This document shows, piece after piece, positions 1 to 25,489 of a DNA stretch of 64,000 nucleotides. A program made the position numbers and the translations under genes. The notes under the pieces were generated by a model, which saw only the letters and a list, made by a program, of their open reading frames with translations, was not told the origin of the DNA and did no database searches. Location of the stretch: positions 46,046,398-46,110,397 of the forward strand of contig JAPXFY010000022.1 in assembly GCA_030674185.1 (NCBI GenBank), read 5' to 3'. The DNA comes from Monoplex corrugatus (taxonomy: Eukaryota > Mollusca > Gastropoda > Littorinimorpha > Ranellidae). Positions within the stretch are counted from its first letter, which is position 1. The number at the start of each line of letters is the position of its first letter.

Positions 1-118
1 TCCACCAGCACCCTGCATTGTCAACATGCTAGCAAAGCAAAAACTTAATCCTTTGACTTGGAATCAAAGGGTTAAGTTTTTGCAGTTAGCGGATAGGGTG
101 TGGGAGTCAAAGGGTTAA
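1..118. mobile_element. piggyBac-like palindromic MITE, cut by window start
   Basis: This is the right part of a dispersed hairpin element recurring across the window. It has CATGCTAGCAAAGC AAAAACTTAA, an inner arm, then GGGAGTCAAAGGGTTAA ending at 118. The family has termini TTAACCCTTTGACTCCC; TTAA flanked by CCCTTT-type ends is characteristic of piggyBac-derived MITEs. No transposase is present. Confidence 0.6.
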
Positions 119-330
119 AACCGTTGAGAATTTTTTTTTCTCGGATGTGTGTATGCACGTTGCTTTGTCTACACTGTGCAGTTGATACGTTGCTGCACAG
201 TCTGCATACTCTCTCTTTGGTGGGCAGCTGGGTAATGTCATGTTTCCACAAAGCACCAGACACTGATACGACTTACACAGTTTTTACTCAAGCATACTTT
301 ATATTTTGTCCGGTTAGTATCATCAGCAAT
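119..330. other. Unassigned spacer
   Basis: Between the first MITE and the retrotransposon copy I see no coding signal, only ordinary AT/GT-rich sequence. Confidence 0.4.
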
Positions 331-806
331 GCCAACAAATGCCTATCAATTAACATCAGGAAGAGAGTTCTTGAGTGTTATATCGAACCAATACTGTTAT
401 ACAGTTGTGAGGCGTGGACAGTCAATAAGCAAAGCCAGAACAAGATTGAGGCAGCCGAGGTGTGGTTTTTAAGAAGAATGTTGACAGTTCCACGGACAGC
501 AAAGAAAACAAACGAGACAGTCTTGATGGAGGCAGACATAAGAACATCATTCTTAGGAAGATTAGGAAAAGACAGGCAACATCTATAGGCCATTTTATGA
601 GGAAAGGGGATTGGAGCACCTGGTCACAACAGGAAAGCTGGAGGGAAAGAGAGTACCAGGTAGACCCAGGGAGAAGATATTAGACGGACTTGCAAAGTGG
701 CTGAAGACAAAGAGGGTGGAAGAGATGCTTGAGGCAATAAGAGATAGAGACAGATAGAAGGCCATGATCGCCAACGCCATGCGGCAAGCCACCTGATGAT
801 CATCAT
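331..806 (+). pseudogene. 3' end of a non-LTR retrotransposon (family A), decayed
   Basis: A 5'-truncated copy that starts near CCAACAAATGCCTATCAATT. Across frames it reads NKCLSINIRKRVLECYIEP, ILLYSCEAWTVNKQSQNKIE, then FLRRMLTVPRTAKKTNETV and IRKRQATSIGHFMRKG, the region C-terminal to reverse transcriptase. It ends with GCCAACGCCATGCGGCAAGCC and then a TGATGATCATCATC tail. Frameshifts make it non-functional. At least eight other copies are in the window. Confidence 0.8.
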
Positions 807-921
807 CAACAGCAGCAGCATACATCTTGCAAGTACTACGATAGCTGATCCAAAAAAAGTCATGTCCTTTACTTCACAAAACAAAAAAGGGAAGTCTAAC
901 GTTCGTGAAACGTTCAGTCAT

Positions 922-1113
922 TTAACCCTTTGGCTCCCACACACTATCCACCAACTACAAAACCTTAACCCTTTGATACCTTCACTTTCCCACCAGCTTC
1001 CAGCAGGAAGCTGGTGGTTAGGGTGAGGAAATCAAAAGGGTCACGTTTTTGTTTGCTAGTATGGTTAACAATGCAGGATGCTGGTGGAGAGGGTGCGGGA
1101 GCCAAAGAGTTAA
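922..1113. mobile_element. piggyBac-like nested MITE
   Basis: It starts TTAACCCTTTGGCTCCCA and ends GGGAGCCAAAGAGTTAA. In the middle lies a second inverted repeat, CTTAACCCTTTGATACC to AAATCAAAAGGG, with the palindromic core CACCAGCTTCCAGCAGGAAGC. So one hairpin sits inside another. Confidence 0.65.
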
Positions 1114-1472
1114 GTACTCTCTTCTTCTCTCCATCACAGTTCATCAACCTCTTCAGCCATGAGTGAAATGCTTTTCCATAATCTGATCGAGAAATGGTAG
1201 CAAGTTGCAGTCACTGCTTTTACCGGGTACTGGATTTTTGAGAAATTCTTGCCAACCAGGATCTTCTTCAGAAAGGGAAACAACGTCACTGCTTTTACCG
1301 AGGGAAACGACCAGTCACATGGGCTAGGTCAGGACTGTAGGATGGGTGAGGGAGATTTTTGTTTGGGTTCAAGTTATTACGTCGACACCCAACTCAGGCG
1401 ATATGACCGACGGGGATAACCATCCCAGGGAAGTGAGGGCAAGGGGGGGGGGGGGGGGAGGGGGCTTATCTA
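1114..1472. other. Repeat-derived sequence with poly-G
   Basis: No gene seen. 1380-1435 (GACACCCAACTCAGGCGATATG, then GACCGACGGGGATAACC) is the reverse complement of the SINE tail at 29690-29765. A run of G broken once by A occurs at 1442-1460. Confidence 0.45.
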
Positions 1473-1863
1473 ATCCTATACTGACAGGAACCAGAAGAAA
1501 AAAAAAACACGAAAAAAGAATAAGAACGCGTATTCAATACAACCAGACCAGACAGTCGCAAATTTCAAGCGTAAGATCGCAAATAAACACACACTAGGTA
1601 CAAAAAAAAAATAGGAGAAAAAGACTGAAACTTCCCTGCTCTCCTTCCAGTGTGAGAAAAGGAATTCCTTTTTTCTCCTAATTCTTGCATCTGATGTTTG
1701 CTTGTTTGTGATCTTACGCTTGACAAATGCCATTTGGCCGAAAATTTGTTCCTGTCTTGTCTGGTTGTATTAAATACGCGTTCTTATTCTTTATTCGTGT
1801 TTTTCCTGGTCCCTGTTTGCTTGAACGCGGGCAGTCACACTTGTTTTGGATTTCCTATACTGA
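1473..1863. mobile_element. Foldback element (family B), near-complete inverted repeat
   Basis: The left arm (from CCTATACTGACAGGAACCAG) and right arm (to TTTCCTATACTGACAG) are inverted copies of each other over roughly 180 bp. Each arm contains GTTTGTGATCTTACGCTTGACAA, GCCGAAAATTTG, TAAATACGCGTTCTTATTC and CTGGTCCCTGTTTGCTTGAAC. The centre is GAGAAAAGGAATTCCTTTTTTC. It has no ORF. The same arms recur at 9005-9200, 13360-13715, 26620-26720, 29100-29365 and 51776-52207. The transposition mechanism is unknown. Confidence 0.65.
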
Positions 1864-1924
1864 CAGTTTCAGTTTCAGTTTCAGTTTCTCTAGATGACGC
1901 CACAAGCTGAACGGTCTGTTTGTT

Positions 1925-2028
1925 CTGGGCTGGTGGATAGGGTGAGGGAATCAAAGGGTTAAGTTTTTGCTTTGCTTTGATAGATACATGTGGAGAGCCA
2001 TGATCGCCAACGCCATGCGGCAGGGTAC

Positions 2029-2072
<44 letters not shown>

Positions 2073-2143
2073 GATGATGATGATGATGGCGTGGTTGACA
2101 ATACGGATTGCCGACGGACAGGGTGCGAAAGTCAAAGGGTTAA
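1925..2143. mobile_element. MITE copy interrupted by a family A retrotransposon tail
   Basis: The MITE right part (GGTGGATAGGGTGAGGGAATC, AAAGGGTTAAG, TTTTTGCTTTGCT) is broken near 1979 and resumes at about 2089 with GGCGTGGTTGACAATACG and ends GTCAAAGGGTTAA at 2143. The insert is the last ~50 bp of family A (AGAGCCATGATCGCCAACGCC, ATGCGGCAGGGTACT) followed by a (TGA)n tail of about 55 bp. Confidence 0.65.
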
Positions 2144-2159
2144 CTTTACCATAAACGAC

Positions 2160-3500
2160 TGTCAAATTGGCGGGTATGAATTATGATCTGACCGTCTCGA
2201 AGTCTGAGTCTTGTCTTCACAAGACATCTGATCTATTTTTCACAAGCAGAGTTACATCATATTTTTCAGCGATGTCATACAATTAATTACAGTAGATATA
2301 GTGTCATTATGATTTTGTGCATATTGACAGCGCTAACTAAATGATATAGTTCATCTCGATATTGAATGTAAGTCATAGGTATGTTACAAAAAATTTCAAA
2401 TATTTTTAATAAATATGTAATTACCATCATTGAAAAGAGCAAAAAAAGAACATTAAAATGGTATAAAAAGTTCTTTGATTGATTGTCTGTGACGAAAGTT
2501 ACGATTTTTTTAATGATTAAATTTTCGACGTTTTCCTTCAATGGATTACATAGCAAAAACTGTGACCGCGTATGTGCCGTTTCATCACAAAAAGCACCAT
2601 AACTTTGGAACGACTGAACCGATTGAAAAAAATCAAGTATCCATAGAAAGGTCTTTGTTTAGCCAAGATGATTACGACTTTCATGAATCTCTGGGTTTTT
2701 GCATTAATTAGGAATTAATTCATTAATTGCCTCAACTGGCTAAAGCGAAAATTAATTGAGATTCCTAAAATCTTTACAGTTTCCAAAATCATCAAATTTC
2801 TTACTTGAAAATTGTTGAGTAAAGCCTCAAGATAATTATAATGATAAATTACAACAGTTATTCAATGCCATTAGGCTGAATCTTTATGTAATAATCAATT
2901 AATTACAGTTTTTCATGAACAACCGCCTTTAAGAAGTTGTCAACCTGTGTATTTATTAAATACCTCTTGGTTTTTATATACAGATGTTTATAATTATGAG
3001 ATATGTAGGCCTATGTATATCATTATATATCATATACATGTGTGTATAGATATATGTGATGTAAATATATTTATATTGATTAATCAAAATAAAAAATTGA
3101 GAGCCTGTGATGGTAGTATAAAACCCCTTAAAAATAGACATGAAAATTGTTTGAATATTTCACTGAAAAAAACTCAAGTTTCCTGGTAGCATAGAAATGA
3201 GTCTTTATTAAGACTAGAGATTACAGATTAATTACTAATTAAGCTGTTCTGAGGGGAAAAAAGATTCACAGACTGAATTGGTTTATAACTTGCACATCTG
3301 GAAAGTTCATATTGCAATTTTGAATTAAAAATTCAGCTGGTAGTAAGGACAGTGTATCTTTTCAATTATTTACCCTGACAAGCAGACCTTTTTCAAAAAG
3401 TTTTGTTTTTTTTCCTTGCGTAATCACACACTTTTTCATAAGCTGTCATACAACATGAAAGATAATGTGTTATGTACATAAATATGTGTGTGTGCATGTG
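2160..3500. repeat. AT-rich dispersed repeat (family D), long copy
   Basis: No coding potential. Blocks recur at 7310-7810: TAATTACCATCATTGAAAAGAG (2419), TCAAGTTTCCTGGTAGCATAG (3174), GGTTTATAACTTGC (3281), GCTGGTAGTAA (3338) and ATAAGCTGTCATACA (3438), in the same order and orientation. Both copies run into AT/TG microsatellites at the right. The intron 1 copy is shorter through internal deletion. The class is unknown. Confidence 0.55.
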
Positions 3501-3508
3501 TGTTATAA

Positions 3509-3587
<79 letters not shown>

Positions 3588-3590
3588 GTA
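3501..3590. repeat. (AT)n microsatellite
   Basis: Mostly pure AT dinucleotides, preceded by a TG-rich stretch. Translated Tyr-Ile repeats here are artefacts. Confidence 0.95.
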
Positions 3591-4261
3591 CATGTACCAG
3601 TATGCATATCACTCAAAAAACAAAATTATATGCAAACAAAAACACAAAGACGACAATATTTGGTTACAAATGTTTTAATGCATAATGCTATATCAAAATA
3701 AATACACAGAACAGGTAACAAGATGAAAAGGGCATCAGCAGAAATATATCATAACATACACGCACAAACACCAGACATAAAAATAAGCTACATTGCAAAA
3801 ACAAAATTCTGAAACATATTTACATGAGTTACATACAAATAGTCCACACATACACAAAAAAGCACAGAATCCATAGTCACATTTACAGCTTGCTAAATGA
3901 AGAGATTACAAAAATGTGCAGACATTGTAAGAATGGAATCGTGAAAGTCATCTGTGTAAAACCAAACATGTCAAATGAAAATCTTAAACAATAACAAAAA
4001 TTAAAAAAACTAAAGATTATACATGAAGGGTATCCAAGTGTCATTACCTAGACACACCCCAGTCTTCTTAGAGTGTACACGCTTGACAGGAAGGCTTCTC
4101 TTGACATTTTGCTGTTGACCTCTCCCAAGAATTTTTTGCTAAATACATGCAGCATACAAGTCACTGTTCTTCTCAGTACAACTATGCCATTTCCTCCTCT
4201 CCATCTGATACAGTGATGAAAATGATTGCTCCACATCATTAAATTCATATGAAAGGGTGGC
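3591..4261. other. AT-rich stretch without a recognised gene
   Basis: No conserved coding pattern is visible. If the minus-strand exon at 5027-5116 is real, later exons or its 3' UTR could lie here. Short minus-strand open frames around 4048-4250 have no recognisable domain. Confidence 0.35.
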
Positions 4262-4362
4262 TATGTATCCCTGATGATTATTGGCATTATCATTAATAGT
4301 GTTTAAAGCCCAACCCACTATATCCCTGATGATTATTGGCATTATCATTAATAGTGTTTAAG
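4262..4362. repeat. 41-bp direct duplication
   Basis: The phrase TATCCCTGATGATTATTGGC followed by ATTATCATTAATAGTGTTTAA occurs at about 4266 and again at 4321, separated by 14 bp (AGCCCAACCCACTA). Its spacing and near-identity suggest a recent local duplication. Confidence 0.85.
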
Positions 4363-5026
4363 GCTGGAGGGCTCTTGTCCTGAAAACCATTCTTTTCTCA
4401 AATGCCAATGTCTTCAAAAGTTCCATTTAAGCAAATGTATACGTGCTATTCTGTCTCTAGTGTACATGTATTCATGTGAGAGATACAATTATGAAGACTT
4501 CATGCATTAAAACCACCTCTCCCATTTAAAATGCCAAAACCCAAAGAAATAATGAGAATAATAAATAGCCTACGTACATTATATAGGCTACAGAGCAAAC
4601 CTCTGGTAATAAAGTTTTCTTTTCAAACTCACTCAATATGTGTACAAACATGAATTATTGCACAGCAGGACATGACCAGTAGATAGAAAGTGGTAGTGCA
4701 TATATATATCATGACAATTGACTTGTGGAACAGGCAGGTCAAGTGAGAAAGACCTGACAGATCCTTTGGTTCAACTGACAGTGAATTCCAAAGAGATGGT
4801 GTGAGAAATGGAAAGCACAATGCTCAAGCTGACTTAAGATGACATTTTATCACCATCAGAAGCTTTTGTTTTGAGAACTTCATGCATCTGTTTTATTTAC
4901 CATTAAGATGAGACAATCCTAAAACATGTGTTAAGTGAATCAACACAGCAAGAGAAGATGAGCTGACTGACTGTACAGGCCTACATATGTCAGTCTTGCA
5001 CAAAAATTATCAAAATATCCACTTAC
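4363..5026. other. No recognised feature
   Basis: AT-rich sequence. It could be intron 1 of the minus-strand gene candidate that starts at 5116. Confidence 0.3.
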
Positions 5027-5116
5027 AATGGCATCAGTCTGTGACTGCACGATGAAACATTCAGAGTCATCCCACTCATACCCAGGTGGGGGGAGGGTGG
5101 CATCGGAGTCACTCAT
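5027..5116 (-). CDS. Candidate first coding exon of an unknown gene
   Basis: Read leftward, an ATG at 5116 (context AAAATGA) opens 30 codons: MSDSDATLPPPGYEW then DDSECFIVQSQTDAI. The exon ends exactly in phase 0 at a strong donor, GTAAGTGG (intron from 5026 down). The composition (acidic start, Pro cluster, PGYEWDD) looks like real protein rather than AT-rich noise. I recognise no family and cannot find exon 2. An upstream in-frame extension without stop exists but reads as low-complexity sequence. Confidence 0.4.
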
Positions 5117-6779
5117 TTTATCTGGATGAATAAAGACCTTACCCACTATTGGACATTTAAATGACAACAGTAACAGTAATGACAGACAAGGACTACTACT
5201 ACTAGTTATCACAATTACTAGCACCTAATAATCATTGTATTTAGACCTATACAGTGCCAACAGTCCATATCAAAGCATCCTTGTGCACTTTAGACAGGAA
5301 CAAAACAAACTAAAAGTGAAAAAAGATGGAGGTTTGTCATGCCCATACATTAATGCAGTAGGCCTATAGGCCTAAGCTCAGTTGGACACACACCAATTTA
5401 AAAGGCATATATTGAATATTTGAAATAAAAAAAAGATCACATTTAAAGCATTAATCTTAATCATTGTACCTAGGCTTTATATTTGGAAAATTCAAGATTT
5501 TTTTCAGTGTGATAATATTAAATTTAGAAGTTCAGCATTACTGTGCATCGGCTCATCACACCTTTGGGTATTTACTCTGTGTGTGTGTGTGTGTAGTGAG
5601 TGTGTGTGAGTGTGTGTTGTCACTGAGCTGCATCTGTCAAACATCAGTCATCAAGACTGTTGTGTGGGTGTACACATATCAGGAGATGAGACACTACTAC
5701 ATGACCAATATCCATTGTCCCTCACCATCCTTAACTATTGTAGTCCTATTTAGATCTACACTATGATTCTTGCTAAACTTGCCTAGTTAGTAGTAGTGAG
5801 TTTTAATCTTATCCAATCTGACAATCTGAAGTCCAGAAGTCTAGAAGCTGATAATCATAATGAGGGGCAGCAGACCTTCGAAGTTCGGCTGCCCATCGAC
5901 ACAGTTTGCTGAGTCAGCTAGACTCAGACTGACAACCAGCGTCAAACTGAAGCTTGTATTTCCAGTATTTGACAATAATTTTTCACCAAATTTTACACAG
6001 TACACTAAAAATGCATTGTCTTGTATGTCGTGAAAAATGAAGAAATTATTCCAATAGGTTCAGCTGGTATGACAAAAAGAAAACGGTTAATCGGCACTAA
6101 AAAGTCTTGCGCCCATTGTGAACAAGGCAATAACAACGGTCACCACACCCACTATCTGTAATATGGCCTAAAATGTTCATCTGACAATACAACTGCACCA
6201 AATTTTACACATAAGCAGGAAAATGCATGTTCTTATTGGTAATTAATTCACTTGAATTAATATTCATACCTGTAAGTTTGGGAGATACGGCCGCAAACAC
6301 CAAAAGTCACACCAACACTGCCACGTCAGCAAATCAGAGGAAGCTCGTGAAAATGACCCGATCATTATGGGAAAAGTACGGACTTCGGTATTCAGATCGG
6401 TAATTATCGGACACATGAATACATTAACGAAGCAAACAGCGATTGTTTGCCTACCCTCTCACATGTGCCGCCACGCCGGTCACAATCTTCCGCTGTAGTT
6501 TTCGCGCACGCGTAATCGCCGATTGTGACATACCTATAAGTCAAATAGGATAACAGTGCAGAAATGGCAGCATATCTGACAAAACTTTGATCAGCCTTCA
6601 GGTGACAATAATACCACTTACTATCTCAACTCCACTCATTACCACCTCTTTCCACAAGAGTTTCCCTCCCCCTTTCCCTCCCTTCCAACATTTTACCTAT
6701 ACACAAGACGTTATAAATAGAAATGTTTATGTCTTTGCCTGTACCTCGTCACCATCTCCACGTCTGCTCGCACCACACA
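5117..6779. other. Intergenic or 5' region left of CDIPT
   Basis: No gene seen on either strand. A short (TG)n tract lies at 5578-5620. Segments near 5940-6270 share the theme of ACCAAATTTTACACA (about 5987 and 6199), a short dispersed repeat. CpG density rises from about 6270 toward the CDIPT promoter. Confidence 0.35.
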
Positions 6780-7034
6780 GACCGCCGGCTCGCGCCACGT
6801 GACGTACTGTTCTAAAAATAGTTTTACGTTTTTCGAGAATATCGCGAGAGGCAGCAATGTGATGTGTGGACTACAATTGTTTTCCAGAAAGTGTGCGTGA
6901 ATCGACTTCGGCAGTTTTTGGACAATAGACGTCAGGCAGTGTGCTTGAATCGAGTTGTGCAGATTTTGGAAAATAGAGTTCAGTGACAAGTACGCTTGCT
7001 AGTCGTGTGCACGCTCGTTTGAAGCAGTCTGAAA
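6780..7034 (+). promoter_or_regulatory. Probable CDIPT promoter and 5' UTR
   Basis: This segment is richer in CpG than the AT-rich flanks. It has CACGTG at 6796-6801, overlapping TGACGT (6800-6805), and TCGCGAGA at 6842-6849, a motif typical of CpG-type housekeeping promoters. No TATA box is obvious. A short direct repeat (CGTGAATCGA / CTTGAATCGA, around 6895 and 6950) lies in the presumed 5' UTR. The transcription start is not visible. A minus-strand exon candidate 1.7 kb to the left makes a bidirectional promoter possible. Confidence 0.5.
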
Positions 7035-21851
<14,817 letters not shown>

Positions 21852-22500
21852 AAATGCCAGTTTGAACAAATGAAAATATTTGGGGAAAAAGCGGGGTGGG
21901 TGGGTGGAGTATAATTAGGATTGCACCAGGCTGTTGTCTGCAAGACTCAGTAGAAAATGATGTTACTACTGTGTTCTTGGTTGGTAAGGGGTGTGTTTGG
22001 GGAAATAATGAATTCTAAGAGAAAAGGAATTTATAATCTGTATAATGCTATGTGACTTTTAAAAGGGAAAAGGTTTATTGTCAGTATGGTGTGAGAGTTT
22101 TAAAAGGTAAAGGGTTTAATATCTTTGATGTTGTAAAAAACACTTTTAGTACAGAAAGGGTTTGAAATCTGTATGATGATGTGCAAATTTTAAAAGGTTT
22201 AATATCTGTGATGTTTTTAATTTTTTGATATGAAAAGGGTTTGTTATCTGTGTGATGTTGTGCAAGTTTTAAAGGAGAAAAGGTTTGTTATCTGTGTGAT
22301 TTTTGAGAAGTGAGGGGAGGGTCTGTTTGGAAAATTGTGATTTGATTTGAAATGGGGATGAGGTTGTTGGGTAATTGGGAATGGAGATGATCATTGTGGA
22401 GAGTGGAGTGAGGTTTACTGTGAGCAGAGTAGGCTAACCTTCTCTGTTGGAGTTCTTTTCCAGTTCAGACCTCTGACGTGACCGGGTTGGTCCGTGAGTC
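21852..22500 (+). other. CDIPT 3' UTR region, end not identified
   Basis: GT-rich and AT-rich sequence with loosely repeated phrases such as AAAAGGTTT and ATCTGTGTGATG, following the stop at 21851. I see no AATAAA between the stop and the array at 23.45 kb; the first clear one downstream is at 27006-27011, probably too far. The polyadenylation site is unresolved. Confidence 0.4.
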
Positions 22501-23155
22501 TTAACTCACTTGCTATGAGCGTCGGGATTTCCTGATCATGTCTCAACAACGCTTGTGTACGAGCGTCGCAGAAATCCGACTTGGGTTTTGAAAATTCGCG
22601 GGAATTTCAGTATTTCCGTTAACAGAAATTAATGGCCAGAAATAGATTCTTCGGTCATTCTTAGCCACGTTTCAGGCCATTAGGTCACTGTACTACGCAG
22701 TTGGTGTGTAAACAGTGCAAAGTTCACGATCCATTAGCTCTGCAGCGAAGCAGACAACAGAAAAGCAAATGGCTGAACAGTACTCAGCCTCTCAGCGCTC
22801 TTCAAGACGATCTCTTCCTTCAGTGTACGTGGAGTGTGTGCACGTTGGATTTTATTAAATTTTATTCAAAGTGTGACTGTAAGAACTGATGAATTGACCT
22901 GACTGTGTATTTTGGAAGACATTTTTCACCTGAAAATTTCTCTAATATTACTTGTACCTTAATTACTCAGCAACCATGAGGGTTAGACAGTTGAAGTTTC
23001 AGCATGTTGTACACCAGTCTTTTGATATATGACCTGCCAAATTTCAAAGCTCTCTGTTTTCATTTGTTTGTATGAGAATTTTTGTCATGACCTATACAAA
23101 TGGTGCATATCAGGGGAACGGCAAGGGACATAATTGTACGTAGCGAGTGAGTTAA
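22501..23155. mobile_element. TTAA-flanked MITE (TTAACTCACT type), 655 bp
   Basis: The left end TTAACTCACTTGCTATG and the inverted right end TTAACTCACTCGCTACG match at 15 of 17 bases and both start with TTAA. This is the pattern of piggyBac-type non-autonomous elements. The interior has no transposase ORF; it contains CpG-rich sequence (GAGCGTCGGGATTTCCTG) in its left part. It is unrelated in sequence to the CCCTTTGAC family. Confidence 0.65.
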
Positions 23156-23268
23156 GTCAAGTGGAGCGTGTAGCCAGAAAAGGGGAGGATGTACTGAGAG
23201 ATTGGTGACCAAGAATGAGAAATGATCTGTTGGGGAAATTGGAGCTTGAGTGACCGTAAACATTGTAT

Positions 23269-23269
<1 letters not shown>

Positions 23270-23299
<30 letters not shown>

Positions 23300-23300
23300 G
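23270..23300. repeat. Poly-G run (~29 bp)
   Basis: An almost uninterrupted G homopolymer downstream of CDIPT, with strong G-quadruplex potential on the + strand. Its length is likely to be unreliable in the assembly. Confidence 0.9.
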
Positions 23301-23449
23301 GAGGGAAGGAAGTGGAGTTGCAAGTAAGGGGTTGTGAGGGTGAAGGTAGGGGGGCATGAGATGTAAGTTTTGATGAGGGTGCATGCTGTCATTTCAGTAG
23401 GATTGGTGTTTAGAGGGCAGGTTCCTCAGAAATGCTCAAATTTGAGAAG

Positions 23450-24475
23450 GGCATGGCTATTGTATTGAAACACTATACAGTGTCGGCTATTGTATTGAAA
23501 CACCATACAGTGTCGGCTATTGTATTGAAACACTATACAGTGTCGGCTATTGTATTGAAACACTATACAGTGTCGGCTATTGTATTGAAACACTGTACAG
23601 TGTCGGCTATTGTATTGAAACACTATACAGTGTCGGCTATTGTATTGAAACACTATACAGTGTCGGCTATTGTATTGAAACACTTACAGTGTCGGCTATT
23701 GTATTGAAACACTATACAGTGTCGGCTATTGTATTGAAACACTATACAGTGTCGGCTATTGTATTGAAACACTATACAGTGTCGGCTATTGTATTGAAAC
23801 ACTATACAGTGTCGGCTATTGCATTGAAACACTGTACAGTGTCGGCTATTGTATTGAAACACTATACAGTGTCGGCTATTGATTGAAACACTATACAGTG
23901 TCGGCTATTGTATTGAAACACTATACAGTGTCGGCTATTGCATTGAAACACTGTACAGTGTCGGCTATTGTATTGAAACACTATACAGTGTCGGCTATTG
24001 CATTGAAACACTGTACAGTGTCGGCTATTGTATTGAAACACTATACAGTGTCGGCTATTGCATTGAAACACTGTACAGTGTCGGCTATTGTATTGAAACA
24101 CTATACAGTGTCGGCTATTGCATTGAAACACTGTACAGTGTCGGCTATTGCATTGAAACACTATACAGTGTCGGCTATTGTATTGAAACACTTACAGTGT
24201 CGGCTATTGTATTGAAACACTATACAGTGTCGGCTATTGCATTGAAACACTGTACAGTGTCGGCTATTGCATTGAAACACTATACAGTGTCGGCTATTGT
24301 ATTGAAACACTATACAGTGTCGGCTATTGTATTGAAACACTATACAGTGTCGGCTATTGTATTGAAACACTGTACAGTGTCGGCTATTGTATTGAAACAC
24401 TGTACGGTGTCGGCTATTGTATTGAAACACTATACAGTGTCAGCTATTGTATTGAAACACTATACAGCGTCAGAA
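23450..24475. repeat. 30-bp minisatellite, ~34 copies
   Basis: Unit: TGTCGGCTATTGTATTG then AAACACTATACAG. Many units carry CATTG with TGTACAG instead, which creates the perfect palindrome CACTGTACAGTG. In 23940-24150 the two types alternate strictly, giving a 60-bp higher-order unit. A few units have lost one or two bases. Because 30 is divisible by 3, open frames run through on both strands; these are artefacts. Confidence 0.97.
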
Positions 24476-24894
24476 AAGGAGATGTCTGTAAGAAAACAGG
24501 TGCTTTTAAGTGATGGTTATATGTAGAATTTGGAATGTTGAATTTGTGTCAGTTGTTGGAGGTATGAATGGAGGGATGTGACTTAATATTAAATTCAATG
24601 TGATTTGCGTCTAGAAATCTGTATGTGTTTTAAGTATTAAATTCAATATGATTTGGGTTTAGAATTCTGTCTGTGTTTTACAGGTTATATTTGTGGTGAT
24701 ATTTGGTACGATTTGGGTATTGTGTTCCACTTGTACTTTTTATCTTTATCCCTTTCCTGTTTTGAACTCTGTTTGAACTTTATGTTATACATTTCCAGTC
24801 GCTGTATGAGTCTGTCAGTATGTGTTGTGTTTGAAGATGGCTTTAATTGTGGGTGGTGGTGGTGTTTTTTTTTGTTTTTGTTTTTGTTTTTTTT

Positions 24895-25435
24895 TACCCC
24901 TGTGGGGATGCTCTTTCAATATGAATATTATGCCGTCTTTCTGGAAATTCTGTGCTAGAAATTTCTTGTTTGTTTCTGCCTTGCTCGTTCGCTTTCTGTC
25001 ATCTTTTCCTGTCATTTTCTTCCTTGCTGGTCCATTCATCTGGATGTGATTTATGAAGTCTTTCTTACTTTCTGTTTAGACCAGTAATATGTTACATGTA
25101 TTTAGTGCATTTTTGGGCTGTAAGGAAATATAATGAACAGAAGCAATTTTAGGCAAATTAAGCCAGCTCTTATGTGTGCTTTAAGATCCTGAGTTATGTT
25201 TACATAATTTGTATTCAGGTTGTTTTTTTTTATAAACTGGATGGAATGGCATACCCTCAGAGCATGTTTGCGAATGCATTGATATGTGTACTTAATTTTC
25301 TTTTCCAGATGGTGTCTTTTCCTTTTTGTTGTTTGTTTAGTGAGTATTGTGCATGTTTTGAGATGGTTATAGCCCTGATACGGCTCTGTGCAGATGGTTA
25401 AGCTTTTAGACAACAACACTATCACAATAACATTT
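24895..25435 (+). repeat. Dispersed repeat family C, copy downstream of CDIPT
   Basis: Direct repeat of 21013-21560: GGGGATGCTCTTTCAATATG, GGAAATTCTGTGCTAGAAAT, CAGAAGCAATTTTAGGCAA, GCATTGATATGTGTACTTAA and GGTTATAGCCCTGATACGG in the same order. Noncoding. Confidence 0.7.
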
Positions 25436-25489
25436 TTTGTTCTACATCAATTGCTGTCAGTTTGCTTACGCTAGTCAAACATATGGCAA

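Noticed and set aside
4048..4348. Minus-strand coding exons near 4.1-4.3 kb
   Set aside because: Short frames, no splice sites that join in phase to the candidate at 5027-5116, and a direct duplication runs through them.
23450..24475. CRISPR-like array of direct repeats
   Set aside because: Units abut without unique spacers and the genome is eukaryotic.
23879..24526. A 215-codon frame with repeating ETLYSVGYCI
   Set aside because: Same cause: the unit length is divisible by three, so frames remain open on both strands without coding selection.
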